A stretch of 64,000 bases of DNA from positions 61,214,578 to 61,278,577 of the forward strand of contig NC_088919.1 in assembly GCF_963576675.1 (NCBI RefSeq), in the 5' to 3' direction. The DNA comes from Euphorbia lathyris (taxonomy: Eukaryota; Streptophyta; Magnoliopsida; Malpighiales; Euphorbiaceae). Of this stretch, positions 10,346 to 20,071 are shown piece by piece (within the stretch, counting starts at the first letter, position 1; every line of letters begins with the position of its first letter). Made by a program: the position numbers and the translations under genes. A model generated the notes under the pieces. The model did no database searches, was not told the origin of the DNA, and saw nothing but the letters and a program-made list of their open reading frames with translations.

Positions 10346-13300
10346 TGGGCTTATATGAGCTGGGCTTGGGATTTGATTTTTGAGCCCAAGGCCAGCCCGG
10401 CCCGAGCCCGCCTAAATTAACAACGGGCTGGGCTGGGATTAGGATGAGCATTTTTAGATAAAAGCTCGTTGGGCCCGGCCCAGCCCATGAACAAGTCTAT
10501 TTGTCCCTGTGATATTATTTGTTAACATTTACATTGTGATGTGTTTCCTTAGATGACATTTAACCCATTTTGAATGAAAAATTAACCGGTGCGTTAACTT
10601 TTTCTTTTTCTATATAGACTTAATATGCGAGTAAATAAGGAATTAATTTTATTTCTTATTTATCTAACTATTAAGTCTATATGGAAAAAAAAAAAAATTA
10701 AAACAATTGTCATGTGTCAAAAATTGTGTTATGTGATAAGAATTAACCAATCAGTTAACTTTTCATCGAATGGGTTTAAATCAAATGTCACCTATGCAAA
10801 TATTTCACGAGGACAATGTTACCAAATGATACATAGGGATTAAATAACAAGATTTTGAATACTACAGGCCCAAATAGTCATTTATTCCAAACATATATAA
10901 ACATCAAACTAATATTTGTAAATTAATTAAGATGTGCTTTTTTAGGAAATCATTGTGATTCATACTTACAATGTCTGCAGACCAGGTGACAGATTCCAAA
11001 CTCTTCACTTCCAGTACAGATCTAAAATAAAGTTAATGGAATGCAGCTATAATTATCACAACAACGTCTCAATTGAGAATCCGTGTAACGATCCGGTGCT
11101 GAGAGTGTAACATCGGGTTGCAATAGCTAAGTAAGAAGCGGACGTAAAGGATGACAATGAGAACATGAGTGAACTGAATCTCAAATCGAAAATGAAGAAA
11201 TGACTGAGCTATATTAGTTTGAGAAATTTTACTATGCGTCCGACACACCACGTCCTCTGTGCGCCGAACCAATAATTTGATGACATATAACACATTAACC
11301 AGTAAAATATTAACATATAAACTATAAAATACGTGATTTCATCAAATTATTGGCCCGACACACCACGTCATCAATACGCCGGACGTTTATTAAAATTTCT
11401 CATATTAGTAGACTGTGTATTTAATACATGCATATGCGTTTTAAAGCTAGTCCCACAGAATCAAACTTGGGCCAAAACAAACGATACTATGTATTAGGTC
11501 AAAATGTTATAGTAGTTGGTATTAGAGCCGACTCTATATGTATGATGTGTTGATTTGGGAACCAACCAGACAGAAACCGGTGAGCTTGTAACGACCTGGT
11601 CTTGGTATCCGGATGGAAGACCCGAGTAAGAAGTGGCTCTAAAGATTGCCATGAGTGTAGGAATAAACTGAATCTAACATCGAAAATGGAGAGGGAATGA
11701 CAGAGCAGAGACGAATCCAAGAGGGTGTAGGGAGGCTTGAGCACCCATTAATTGTCAGAAAATGCATAAAACTCTAGGAAGTTGTGTGTGAGATTTCAAT
11801 TTTTTCTATAAACGCACCCATAAATTACCAAAAAACACCCCCAAGCACCTCTGTTAGTCAATCCTGAATCCGTACTGAGCCATATTAATAGAGTGTGTAT
11901 CCAATATATATAAATGCATTTTAAAGCTGTGAGATCCCAAATTCGAGTTACTAGCAAAAGGATACAATTGAATGACACTCACTAACAATCCATAGAGCCC
12001 GATCATCGACACCACTTCGACACGATCTTTCTTCTTGACACAGAATTCCTGCATTTCCAAAAATGATAAAGTTATAAACATATGTGATTTTGCATTGTGA
12101 TTTTGAAATTAAAAGACAAATCTCTGCTTCAGATTTGAATAGATTGACGCTTACCTCACCAACATTGCTACAGGCAAAGAAAATAGTCCCTGCAATTACA
12201 AGTGAATCACCTAATAGAGGCCTTGAACCACCTAAAACACACTAACAATGATTAGAATTACTCCAGTTTAACAAAAACAATAAAAACCGTTTGATTTTCT
12301 TTTGAAAATACTCGATCGGCAGTTGTTTCTCAATCGGTTAAGATTGAGAACAACTATTGATAGCTATTTCAGAAGGAAAACCAGCTAACTTCTACCAGTG
12401 ACTAGCAAAAGCAAATGGTAATGACAACAAACAGTAGATATGAACAATTGAACCAAACAAACACTAAGTGCCTGTTTGTTATAAAGACCCGGTTTGGAAT
12501 GGGTGGCGTCGGGTAAAAGGTCTGAGTAAGGAGTGGTCCTAAGAGATGGTGACGGGACAGGGATGAACTGAATCCGACATCGGAAATGGAGAGAGTGACT
12601 GTGGCTTATTAGTAAGGTGAGAATCCAATACATGCAGACGCATTTTAAAGCCGTAAGGCCTAATGTGTTGGATATGGACCAAAACGGACAATATCTACAT
12701 GGTATTGGCCCGGATGTTACAAGAACTAAGTACCCTTTTGGTTGAGATTGAAAAAAAAAATGATAATAACACAATGTACAAGCATTAGATACGAACAACT
12801 CAATCAAACAACACTAAGGCCCTGTTCTTTGTCACTCAATTTCAGTATAGTAATTTTAGTTCATTTCAGTAATTTATCATTACTTATTATAATTATAATT
12901 ATTTATTATTATAATAATTATTATTATTAGAACCATTATTATTTTTATAAGCCTCTTATTTTAATTATTGCTAATTTTAAAGGATTATATTATTATTTCA
13001 GTAGAATTCAATTCAGTTCAATAACATTCATTTTAGTTCACTTAATTTCAGTCAAAAAGAACAGAGCCTAAGTGACCAATTGGTTCTTCTTGTAGTTCAT
13101 TCTTCCTTTTTCACTCTAAATAGTAGAATAAAAGTGATCGGTTGAGTTCGAAAAACAACTGATAGTAACTATTTCGCAAGAAAAATAAGCTAACTTCCAC
13201 TACCAATAACAAACAACTAAGAACAATAGCAAAGAAAGGGAAGAAAGATCCGGTTACTTGAACCGCTGACTCCAGCATCGGAGAGGAGGACTAAGCCAAG

Positions 13301-16300
13301 CCCGAGCACACACAGTGCCGAACCAAATAACTGCCAAATCGAATAACGAGTGCCGAGGAAGAACCATGTGAGACCTATAGCCCATACTACTGTCCAGCAG
13401 TCCAACAATGTCACACTAGTAAGTGATGAGAACTGGTATGCCTCATTTACTGCATCAAATCATCAACAATTCCAAGGCGTTTTTAGTTCTTGTACAGTGT
13501 TACTATTCTAATGAATTTTTTTTTTATCTAAATTGGTCTCGGAATAATTTTATTGAAATAAAAAAGAAAGTTGAGTAATTTTATTTGAAAAAAAAAAAAT
13601 CAAATGACTTATATGAAATATACTTCAAACTTTAGTGACCTCAAATGCAATTTACCTTTTTTTATATATAATTAATGGGAAATAGGAAGGAGTAAATTAC
13701 ACTCATCATGGTCTCTCAACTTAGACTTTACTTTCTTTATAACCACTTATCTTCGATACCGGTATAAAACTTCCTAAACTTTTTTAAAATTTACTAACAT
13801 AAAAGTCAATGATATCAAAACGAAAAATTTCAACAATCAACGACATATTTTTCATGAAACTATAGTTTTTGATTTTTCAAAAACCATTTTTAAAATTTCC
13901 TCTTTCCTAATCAAATAATACATAAACGACATGAAAACCAAAAGTTCAAAAATTAAAGTTGTTTAGAATATCATTTCTATTAGCTTGATAATAGTTGGTT
14001 AACTGGAGTGTTCAAAGGTTAAAAGAACTTTTATGTTAATATAGATAAAAGTTCACGACTTTTATACCCGATTTTAAAGTTCAGGGACCACAAAGATAGT
14101 TTGGTCAAAATTGAGTAGCCCAAGACTTGTCCATGGGTAGGTCTAGCTGGGCTATAACAGGATTCTATCTAAAAATACTCAATTCAGCTCGCCTAAATTG
14201 TATAGGCTCCGATTTAAAAAGTGGGTTACTAAACCTAGCCACTAATTCCCACCTCTAGCTCCTAGAATTGACCGAAATACCCTTTGGACTAAATTTCAAA
14301 AATTCCAAAACCTCTCAAGAACCCTAAACGTTTTTTGCTCAAATCCGGACAACACATTGAGCCGAATCATGGATGGCGACAGAAGACGTAAAGGAAAAGA
14401 TAAAGTGGTAAGATTCACCGCTTTATTTCGTTGAATTCGAGCTCGTAACGAATCTGTGTTGTTTTTTTTGGAATTCGCCGGAATCGCAGGTCGGGCGTAT
14501 GAGTATCACGCCCTCCCTGCGGTTCGGGCGTATGAGCATCACGCCCTACCAATGGTGAGGGCGTGATAGCCATACGCCCGAACCGCAGGGAGGGCGTGAT
14601 ACTCATACGCCCGAACCGCAGGGAGGGCGTGGTGATATCACGCCCGAACCATTGGTAGGGCGTGATGCTCATACGCCCTACCAATGGTTCGGGCGTGATT
14701 CCCTTACGCCCACGTTGGTTTTTAAAATTTATATTATTTAAAATTTTATTAATTTTAGTTTAATTTATATTATTTAAAATTTTATTAATTTTAGTTTAAT
14801 TTTAGTATAGTATTAGCATGATTTTTACAATTTTATTAATTTAGGGTAATTTTATAATTTTGGTATAAATTGATTAAAACTTTAGTATAATTTATTATAA
14901 TTTTATAATTATAGTATATTTACAATTTTATTAATTTAGTATAATTTTTTTATGTAGACGGAGCGGCCTACTATGGGTGGAAAATCCATCCCGTCATCTG
15001 CTCGTCGTCTAGATATGGACGACGAGGATGATACACCACGCCAAACGAGATTGCGTGGTGTAGATGTATCTAGTCGTAGGCTGAGAGGGGCTGCGACGGA
15101 GCAGTTGAGGAGGGGGCCGATTGCGGATCAGTCCGATATTCATGACGCAGAGGGGGCGACTGATTTTGATGACAGAGAGCCCGGTAGCGATTCTTTGCAG
15201 GACTACCTCGATGTGGCAGCCCGGGTAGTGCGACAGTCCGCTGTTGCACATGATCGCGAGGTTGAGGAGAGCGATGAGCAGCCGACCCCGGGGAGACAGC
15301 CGACCCAGCGCGTAGGAGGTCGTTTTGCGGGTACAGGTATTTTTTAGTATTTTTTAGTATTTATAGTATAATTTAGTATTTTTTAGTATAATCTAGTATA
15401 ATTGAGTATAATCTAGTATAATTGAGTATAATTGAGTATTTTTTAGTATTTTTGAGTATAATTTAGTATTTTTAGTATAATTTAGTATAATGTAGTATTT
15501 TTAGTATAATTTTGTATAATCTAGTATAATTGAGTATAATTGAGTATAATTTAGTATAATTGAGTATTTTTTAGTATAATTTAGTATAATTGAGTATTTT
15601 TAGTATAATTTAGTATAATCTAGTATAATTTTGTATAATTTTATAATTATCAGGGACAAGCAAACGTTCCAAAGCTAGTGAGGACGAGAGCTGGGTAGTT
15701 ACTGGACCGGTTGCTGGTGGTCCCGTTGATGGTTCCGTGATTCCTAGTTTTCTAGGACATGTTGCCTTACGGATGTTGGGAGAGGAGATTCGGTCGTTTC
15801 TGACATTCTATAATAGATCAGCAGCATGCAAAGATTTGTGTCAGTGGTTTTCTGATGCGTCACCCGAGGTAAGCATAATATAGTGTGTCAACATTTATTG
15901 TAATTCGTATTTTTAACTATAAACATACAAAACATTCTGTAATTTTATAATTTTATGTGTCATTTTACAGCTGAGGGAGATGATCGAGAGGACTGGTTTG
16001 TCCCACCTTCCACGTGCCATGTTCAGGAACCTCGACACTCCGCTATTGACTGCGTTCGTGGAGCGGTGGCAGCCCGATACGAACTCCTTCCACATGTCGT
16101 TCGGTGAGATGACTATCCAGCTGCATGATGTGTGGCACATTCTTCGGATCCCGATCGACGGTCAGATGGTGTCCGAGTCTCCCCCTGTTGACTCGCTTCA
16201 TGCCATGTGCATGATGATGTTTGGGGTGAGTCAGGCTGAGCTTCTATTGCCGACTAGTCGTTTATGGTCAGGTGGAGGTGTATTTGTTGCGGCTGTACAG

Positions 16301-19300
16301 AGGCTACTGGGTGAGGGTAGGGATGACGCTACTCGGGCAGCGGCGTGGATGTGGCTTATGCTTGGATCCACTCTGTTTGTTGACAAGAGTGGAGATAGGA
16401 TTAGGCCGGCCCATCTTCATGAGGTTTACAGCGGTGTCAGCGGGACAGCTGGACTATCATGGGGGTCTGCCACATTAGCCATGTTGTACCGGCAGCTGGG
16501 GATAGCGAGCAGAGGAGATTGCTCCAGTATATGCGGATGTTTGACCCTACTGCAGGCATGGATATATGAGTATTTTCCGGTTTTCCGGCCGCATAGAGGA
16601 GCTCACCTGATCCCAGCTGACCATGCCCGTGCACTGAGATGGGAGGTCGGGGTCCCAGGCAAGACGACCGCCCGACTAGATACCTTTCGGGGGCAGCTGG
16701 ATCGTATGACGGCGGCAGAGGTATTTTATAAAATTCTAGAATTTATTTAATTATTATTTATAGTATATTATTTGTATAATTGAGTATTACTTTTTTCCAG
16801 GTGACGTGGTTGCCTTATGGTCCTGTCGCTGATGATGATCGGCTTCGGGTGTCCTACGCCGGTTGGATACGGTGTAGAGACATCGTCGAGCCGTATATGC
16901 CCGACCGAGCGCTGCGACAGGTCGGATATACTCAGCCTATCCCAGCTGAGCGTATTAGACCTGATAAAGCAGTACGACCATGGAAGTCGTTATCGTACAA
17001 GCTCACGCATTCCTTAGTCACAGTTGAGGACACCTGGCGGAGATTTCCATCGGCTCGGGGCATCGATCGGAGGAGATGCCGACCAGTCGGATACGATCCC
17101 ACTGCCTGTGATCCTGCTTATATGGATTGGTATATGCAGTATTCGCATCTCCATCTCCTTCATGCACCACAGGCTGGACCGGTACAGCATTCTCGCGCCA
17201 ACAGCGAATTGGTAAGTTTATTATTTTTTAATATTATTATTTTGTATTGGTTTTAAATATTTATTTATTGATTTTTTTTTGCAGTGGGTTAGCTGGTTGT
17301 GGCGTGTCACCCAACTAGCGGCTACCCACCGATCTGACGAGGATGTTCCACGCATTAAGAGGGAGATGGATGAGTTTATGGATGCGTGGCGTCGGGCGAA
17401 CTAGATTATTTTTTTTTTATATAACTTCATACATTTGAACACTTTTTGTTGTATATATTACGTTTATAAATGTTTATGTGTATTAATGTTTATTTTAATT
17501 TTTATGTTTTTAAATTTTTTTTGTTCAGTACATTTAACGGACTATTTACGGGTTTAACGGCATATATACGGGATACATAACACATTTTTTTGCTCTCTCG
17601 ATACACGGGCGTGTGAAGATCACGCCTTCCCGTGTGGCCGGGCGTGATAGCCCTACGCCTCACCGAGTGGTCAGGCGTGATACTCATACGTCCGACCACT
17701 CGGTGAAGCGTAGGGCTATCACGCCCGGCCACACGGGAAGGCGTGATCTTCACACGCCCCACCATGTGGTGAGGCGTGATGTCCATACGCCCTTGCATCG
17801 AGAGAGGAAAAAAAAGTGATTTTTCCACCCCAAAACCTATGAAAGGGTAATTTCGTCCTTTCACGGGGCTAAGGGTGGGAAAATGGGGCTGGGTTTAACA
17901 ACACCCTTTAAAAATCAAGGGAAATTTTTTGTACTTAATTATGATATTAATGTATTTGACCCAAAAATCAAATCTCAAACAAAGCCTATAAAACCCACAT
18001 AAAAAAAAATATACATAATTTTTTATTATAAAAAATAAATATTTAATATATAAATTTACTAATTAATATTAGGAAAAGTCTAAAAAAACATCATGTGCTT
18101 TCACATTTTGTCAAACTAGTACCTATAAAAAAAAAATTTGACCAAACGGAGATTGAGGTTTTCGTTTTACTAAAAACAACTTTCTCTCTCTAAACATTCA
18201 TTTTCTCTTTCCTCACCAAACAACACTTAAATGAACTCAAAATTAAAAAATTGAAGAATTAAAGTTGGTTAGGATATAATCAAGTTTTTGAATTTTTTCA
18301 ATTTTGAGATCATTGTTTTTAGTAACACGAAATACATCAATCATCTCCTGATTGCAAACGAAAATGAAAACCTCAATCCCTGTTTGGACAGAAAAAAAAT
18401 TTACAAATACCAATTTGACAATACGTGAAAGCACGTGAATTTTTTCTGTTGGACTTTACCTTAATATTAAGAGGGCGGACCGAGCCGACCCATGCTATTT
18501 TTATAAAGGGAAAATTACACAGAAATTCATCTTTCAAAAACTATTTACAACTATATCAAGTCATAATTTTTTATTATATCAAACTAGTAAAATCAGTACT
18601 TTTAATATAATTTAAGGATTAGAATTTATAAATTAGAAATCTAGAATATATTTTCTACGGTTTATGATTTATGAATTAGAGTCTAGATTTTTTAAATTAT
18701 AGTGTAAAATCATAATATGTAGAGAATAATGACATATTAAGAATTAAGTTTGTTGATATGACTTAGTTGTAATTTTATACTTAATTATGATATTCATGTA
18801 TTTGACCCATTTAGGGAAATAAATCCCAAACCTGTAAAAAAAAGCGGGCCTGAGCCTGGCCCAGGTTGAGACTTATGTTAATTTTCCTTGTCCAAGTCCG
18901 GCCCAAGCGACACGGGCATGGGCATGGGCAAGCCGGGCGGGTACCCGGACCCATAGACTGGAATTCACCCAATTCTTCTAGGTAGAACCAAATTTCATGT
19001 TCTTTGATAACATCACTGTAACAAATAAGAAAGGAATTGTAAATCATGAACATATCTAGCATTCTGCAACCTCAATTCAACAAAACCTTTCCAGCTAAAC
19101 CCATACATTTCCCCAGTTCTTAATCATTATAAAAGACATAAAATTTCCCAATTTTATCTCCACAAACATTGGAAAAACAAGCATATACACTTACTTACCA
19201 AGGTAATTTCCTTGAACATCAACAAATCCCAACAAAAGATACCAATACCAAGCAATCTACATCACAACCAAACCAAATTAAACCCTAAAAAAACTCAGAA

Positions 19301-19660
19301 AACCCCCAAATTAATCACCAAAACAAGAAACACATACCCTTAATTTCTGACGCCTGTACAGCAAAATGCTTCCATAAACCAAAGCTAAAGCAAAGTAATT
19401 GAATGAAGATTGAGTAATAGGTGCATTAACCCCTACAAGAAAAACCCACAAAAGATTAACAAGATTCAAACAAAAGAAGCTAAAAATCAAAAGGGTATCT
19501 TGATCTTAATCTTGATTTAGTTACCAAGATCAGCAACTAAGGAGGATGTGAAGCTGCAGAGAGCAAGGATGAAAGAAACAAGCTGACCCAAGAGAATCAA
19601 GTAGAGTATTTTAAGAGTAGCGTTGCTTCTCCACCAGCTGCTGATGCTTGAAATGTCCAT
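8004..19660 (-). CDS. DUF914/SLC35F-type membrane transporter, 11 exons, 336 residues
   Basis: I assembled this gene from splice sites. Coding exons are 19525-19660, 19338-19432, 19199-19256, 13258-13449, 12155-12231, 11966-12048, 10970-11021, 9464-9532, 9103-9189, 8854-8918 and 8004-8100. All ten introns are GT-AG, every phase agrees, and the total is 1011 nt with one stop (TGA at 8004-8006). The start ATG has a good context (AAAAAATGG). The protein is almost all hydrophobic helices, for example LKILYLILLGQLVSFILAL, then FNYFALALVYGSILLYRR, LLDCWTVVWAIGLTWFFL and FVAFAVVAVGLIVYS, with a short polar C-tail. These blocks match the SLC35F1/2-like (DUF914) branch of the drug/metabolite transporter superfamily, usually about ten membrane helices. 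The substrate is not known from sequence. The gene looks intact and of normal length. Introns 3 to 7 and 10 are swollen with TEs. It is the only clear host gene here. Confidence 0.93.
8138..8832. mobile_element. Non-autonomous long-TIR element in intron 10
   Basis: The left end GGCTAAATACATAATTAAGC and the right end, read in reverse (GGCTAAACGTATTATTAAGC), form terminal inverted repeats that stay alignable for about 130 bp (for example CATACATTAAACCC against CATACATTAAGCC). Flanks AATTAATTA and AATAAATTA differ at one of nine bases, fitting the 9-bp duplication of Mutator-like elements. It fills most of the last intron of the transporter and encodes no protein. Confidence 0.65.
9771..10499. 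mobile_element. hAT-like non-autonomous element in intron 7
   Basis: Ends are TAAACCTGTTCACGGG on the left and, reversed, TAGACTTGTTCATGGG on the right, with GGCCGGGCC-type subterminal motifs on both sides. An exact 8-bp target duplication TTTGTCCC (9763-9770 and 10500-10507) supports hAT-type transposition. Inside are a TA microsatellite and a nested MITE (10002-10303). It has no coding capacity. Confidence 0.82.
10002..10303. mobile_element. About 300-bp MITE, copy 1, nested in hAT element
   Basis: It begins GGGAAAATTACACAGAAATTC and ends ATGTAATTGACCC, with short imperfect inverted ends, and sits inside a TATATA run. A second near-complete copy is at 18508-18808 in the same orientation, and a truncated one at 17921-17962. 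The three copies define a dispersed family. Confidence 0.75.
11084..11511 (-). repeat. TRIM/LTR-like dispersed repeat, copy 1
   Basis: Shared blocks (GTAAGAAG, GTGAACTGAATC, AAATCGAAAATG, CATGCATATGCGTTTTAAAGC) align with copies near 11587-11950 and 12477-12721. On the minus strand copy 3 starts TGTAACATCC and ends TATAACA, an LTR-like TG...CA form, so these may be LTRs of a small retroelement. Copy 1 is split by the MITE at 11219-11401. No target duplications were found. Confidence 0.5.
11219..11401. mobile_element. 183-bp MITE in intron 6
   Basis: Inverted ends (GAGAAATTTTACTATGCGTCCG on the left, the reverse of CGGACGTTTATTAAAATTTCTC on the right) continue inward through CGACACACCACGTC. 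Flanking 8-bp duplication ATATTAGT is at 11211-11218 and 11402-11409. The size and duplication fit a hAT- or Mutator-type MITE. Confidence 0.75.
11587..11950 (-). repeat. TRIM/LTR-like dispersed repeat, copy 2
   Basis: The left half (GTAACGACCTGGTCTTGG to about 11710) and right half (GTGTGTATCCAATATATA to about 11945) match copy 3, with about 160 bp of unrelated DNA between them that may be a further insertion. It lies in intron 6 of the transporter and overlaps no exon; exon 6 begins at 11966. Confidence 0.45.
12477..12721 (-). repeat. TRIM/LTR-like dispersed repeat, copy 3 (best preserved)
   Basis: On the minus strand it begins TGTAACATCCGGGCCAATAC and ends TATAACA. It contains the block ACCATGTAGATATTGTCCG, which I associate with short plant LTR/TRIM repeats. 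It lies in intron 4 of the transporter gene. No clear target duplication is seen, so the exact ends are tentative. Confidence 0.55.
12818..13068. mobile_element. Tourist-like (PIF/Harbinger) MITE in intron 4
   Basis: The left end GGCCCTGTTCTTTGTCACTC and the reversed right end GGCTCTGTTCTTTTTGACTG form terminal inverted repeats. The target duplication is TAA (12815-12817 and 13069-13071), the three-base duplication of PIF/Harbinger elements. The 251-bp body is AT-rich and non-coding. Confidence 0.82.
13450..14221. other. Intron 3, proximal part: repeat remnants
   Basis: The first part is AT-rich. From about 13690 to 14108 there is an inverted-repeat structure (GGTCTCTCAACTT near 13720 against reversed GGTCCCTGAACTT near 14085), probably a Mutator-type MITE whose ends I could not fix. 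From 14111 to 14221, CTTGTCCATGGGTAGGTC and similar motifs look like the start of a hAT element of the GGCCGGGCC family. Confidence 0.45.
14369..17404 (+). CDS. Plant mobile domain (PMD) protein, six exons, 637 residues
   Basis: Exons are 14369-14407, 14958-15336, 15654-15868, 15971-16720, 16801-17211 and 17285-17404; all introns are GT-AG, phases agree, and the sum is 1914 nt ending in TAG. The first ~150 residues are charged and probably disordered (DDEDDTPRQTRLRG, EVEESDEQPTPGRQ). The rest matches the plant mobile domain, or MAIN/MAIL-like fold: GLSHLPRAMFRNLDTPLLTA, ERWQPDTNSFHMSFGEMTI, then DVWHILRIPIDG and, late, DPAYMDWYMQYSH. PMD proteins occur both as TE cargo and as host regulators of silencing. 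Here the position between inverted repeats marks it as TE cargo. No premature stop is seen, so it may be expressed. The strand is opposite to the transporter whose intron it occupies. Confidence 0.88.
14488..14722. repeat. Array of GC-rich palindromes, left side of PMD element
   Basis: Units alternate between GGGCGTATGAGTATCACGCCC-like inverted motifs and spacers CCTGCGGTTC or ACCAATGG that are themselves inverted copies. The whole block can fold into one long or several short hairpins. It sits inside the first intron of the PMD gene. A matching but not identical array is near the other end of the element (17603-17792). Confidence 0.85.
15337..15650. repeat. Decamer-rich repeat filling PMD intron 2
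   Basis: The intron is almost entirely variants of TAGTATAATT, TGAGTATAATT and TAGTATTTTT in tandem, more than 25 units. The splice donor CAG|GTATTT and acceptor ATTATCAG|GG border it directly. Such an array probably arose by slippage and leaves the coding phase untouched. Confidence 0.8.
17603..17792. repeat. Array of GC-rich palindromes, right side of PMD element
   Basis: Motifs such as GGCGTGATACTCATACG, GGGCGTGATAGCCCTACGCC and CACACGGGAAGGCGTGATC repeat in both orientations, giving a large inverted structure. It lies downstream of the PMD stop codon. The shared core with the left array is GGCGTGAT next to ATACGCC. Confidence 0.85.
17921..17962. repeat. Truncated end of the 300-bp MITE family
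   Basis: The sequence GTACTTAATTATGATATTAA to GTATTTGACCC matches the right end of the MITE copies at 10002-10303 and 18508-18808. Only the last ~40 bases remain, immediately beside the right flank of the PMD element. Confidence 0.6.
18072..18460. mobile_element. 389-bp Mutator-type MITE in intron 3
   Basis: Left end GGAAAAGTCTAA and reversed right end GGTAAAGTCCAA are the start of inverted repeats about 90 bp long that include ATGTGCTTTCAC against ACGTGCTTTCAC. An exact 9-bp duplication TTAATATTA flanks it (18063-18071 and 18461-18469), as expected for Mutator-like elements. It is non-coding. Confidence 0.85.
18508..18808. mobile_element. About 300-bp MITE, copy 2
   Basis: It aligns end to end with the copy at 10002-10303, starting GGGAAAATTACACAGAAATTC and ending GTATTTGACCC, with scattered substitutions. 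It lies in the same intron, between remnants of a hAT-like element rich in GGCCC motifs. Confidence 0.75.
18809..18957. repeat. hAT-like remnant with GGCCC/GGGCC motifs
   Basis: Motifs such as GCGGGCCTGAGCCTGGCCCAG and GCCGGGCGGGTACCCGGACCC match the subterminal parts of the complete hAT elements at 9771, 21374 and 50465. It may be the right part of one hAT element whose left part is at 14111-14221, later split by the PMD element and two MITEs. I could not confirm a target duplication. Confidence 0.5.
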
Positions 19661-19904
19661 TTTTTAGACTGTGGAAAAGGTTAAAAAGGGCATTAAATAG
19701 AGGTAAAGTAGTCCACTTTTTGATTTGATGGGAGTGACTATTTAAGTAGAGAGATCTCAGCTGCCGTTCTTGTGCATTGGCGGGTGATGATGAGGCTTCA
19801 AGTTGTCTTTATCTTACTTACCGGTAAGTAAGATATTGGGGGAAATGCCAATATTTAGGATTCTCTTCCCACTAAAGAAAATACAAAATTAGGATTCTTC
19901 ATTG
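19661..19904 (-). promoter_or_regulatory. Upstream region of the transporter gene
   Basis: This short stretch must hold the transporter 5' UTR and core promoter, because a SINE begins at about 19908. A TATA-like CTATTTAAT lies at about 19692-19700 on the minus strand, close to the ATG. This is a suggestion only; no other motif is clear. Confidence 0.35.
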
Positions 19905-19907
19905 ATA

Positions 19908-20013
19908 AATTAAGGAAGAAAGAAAAATCTCCACCAGATCCGGATGTAATTCGAACCCATGACATCCCTAGTCATAGATAAACTCTCAACCACTAGGCTA
20001 AGAGCTTCACCAC
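19908..20013 (-). mobile_element. tRNA-derived SINE, antisense copy upstream of the transporter
   Basis: On the minus strand it reads GTGAAGCTCTTAGCCTAGTGG (A-box like), then ATGGGTTCGAATTAC (B-box like), then GGAGATTTTTCTTTCTTCC. It is clearly the same family as the SINE at 53222-53355. A target duplication was not found, so the ends are approximate. Confidence 0.75.
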
Positions 20014-20071
20014 AATTTTCAATTAGTTCATTACTTCATTTCTTTTGAAGGAAATTTTTACCTCTAATTAC

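Larger units (their letters stand above)
14222..17906 (+). mobile_element. Mutator-like element carrying a plant-mobile-domain gene, in intron 3
   Basis: The left end GGGTTACTAAACCTAGCC and the reversed right end GGGTGTTGTTAAACCCAGCC begin imperfect terminal inverted repeats that can be followed for about 65 bp, including CCCACC and GACCGAAATACCCT against GACGAAATTACCCT. The flanks TTTAAAAAG and TTTAAAAAT match at eight of nine bases, fitting a Mutator-type 9-bp duplication. The cargo is a complete six-exon gene plus two arrays of GC-rich palindromes. No transposase gene is present, so movement would need a partner element. Confidence 0.75.

Noticed and set aside
10257..10451. Minus-strand ORF with an isoleucine-tyrosine run
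   Set aside because: It is the translation of a TA microsatellite inside a hAT element.
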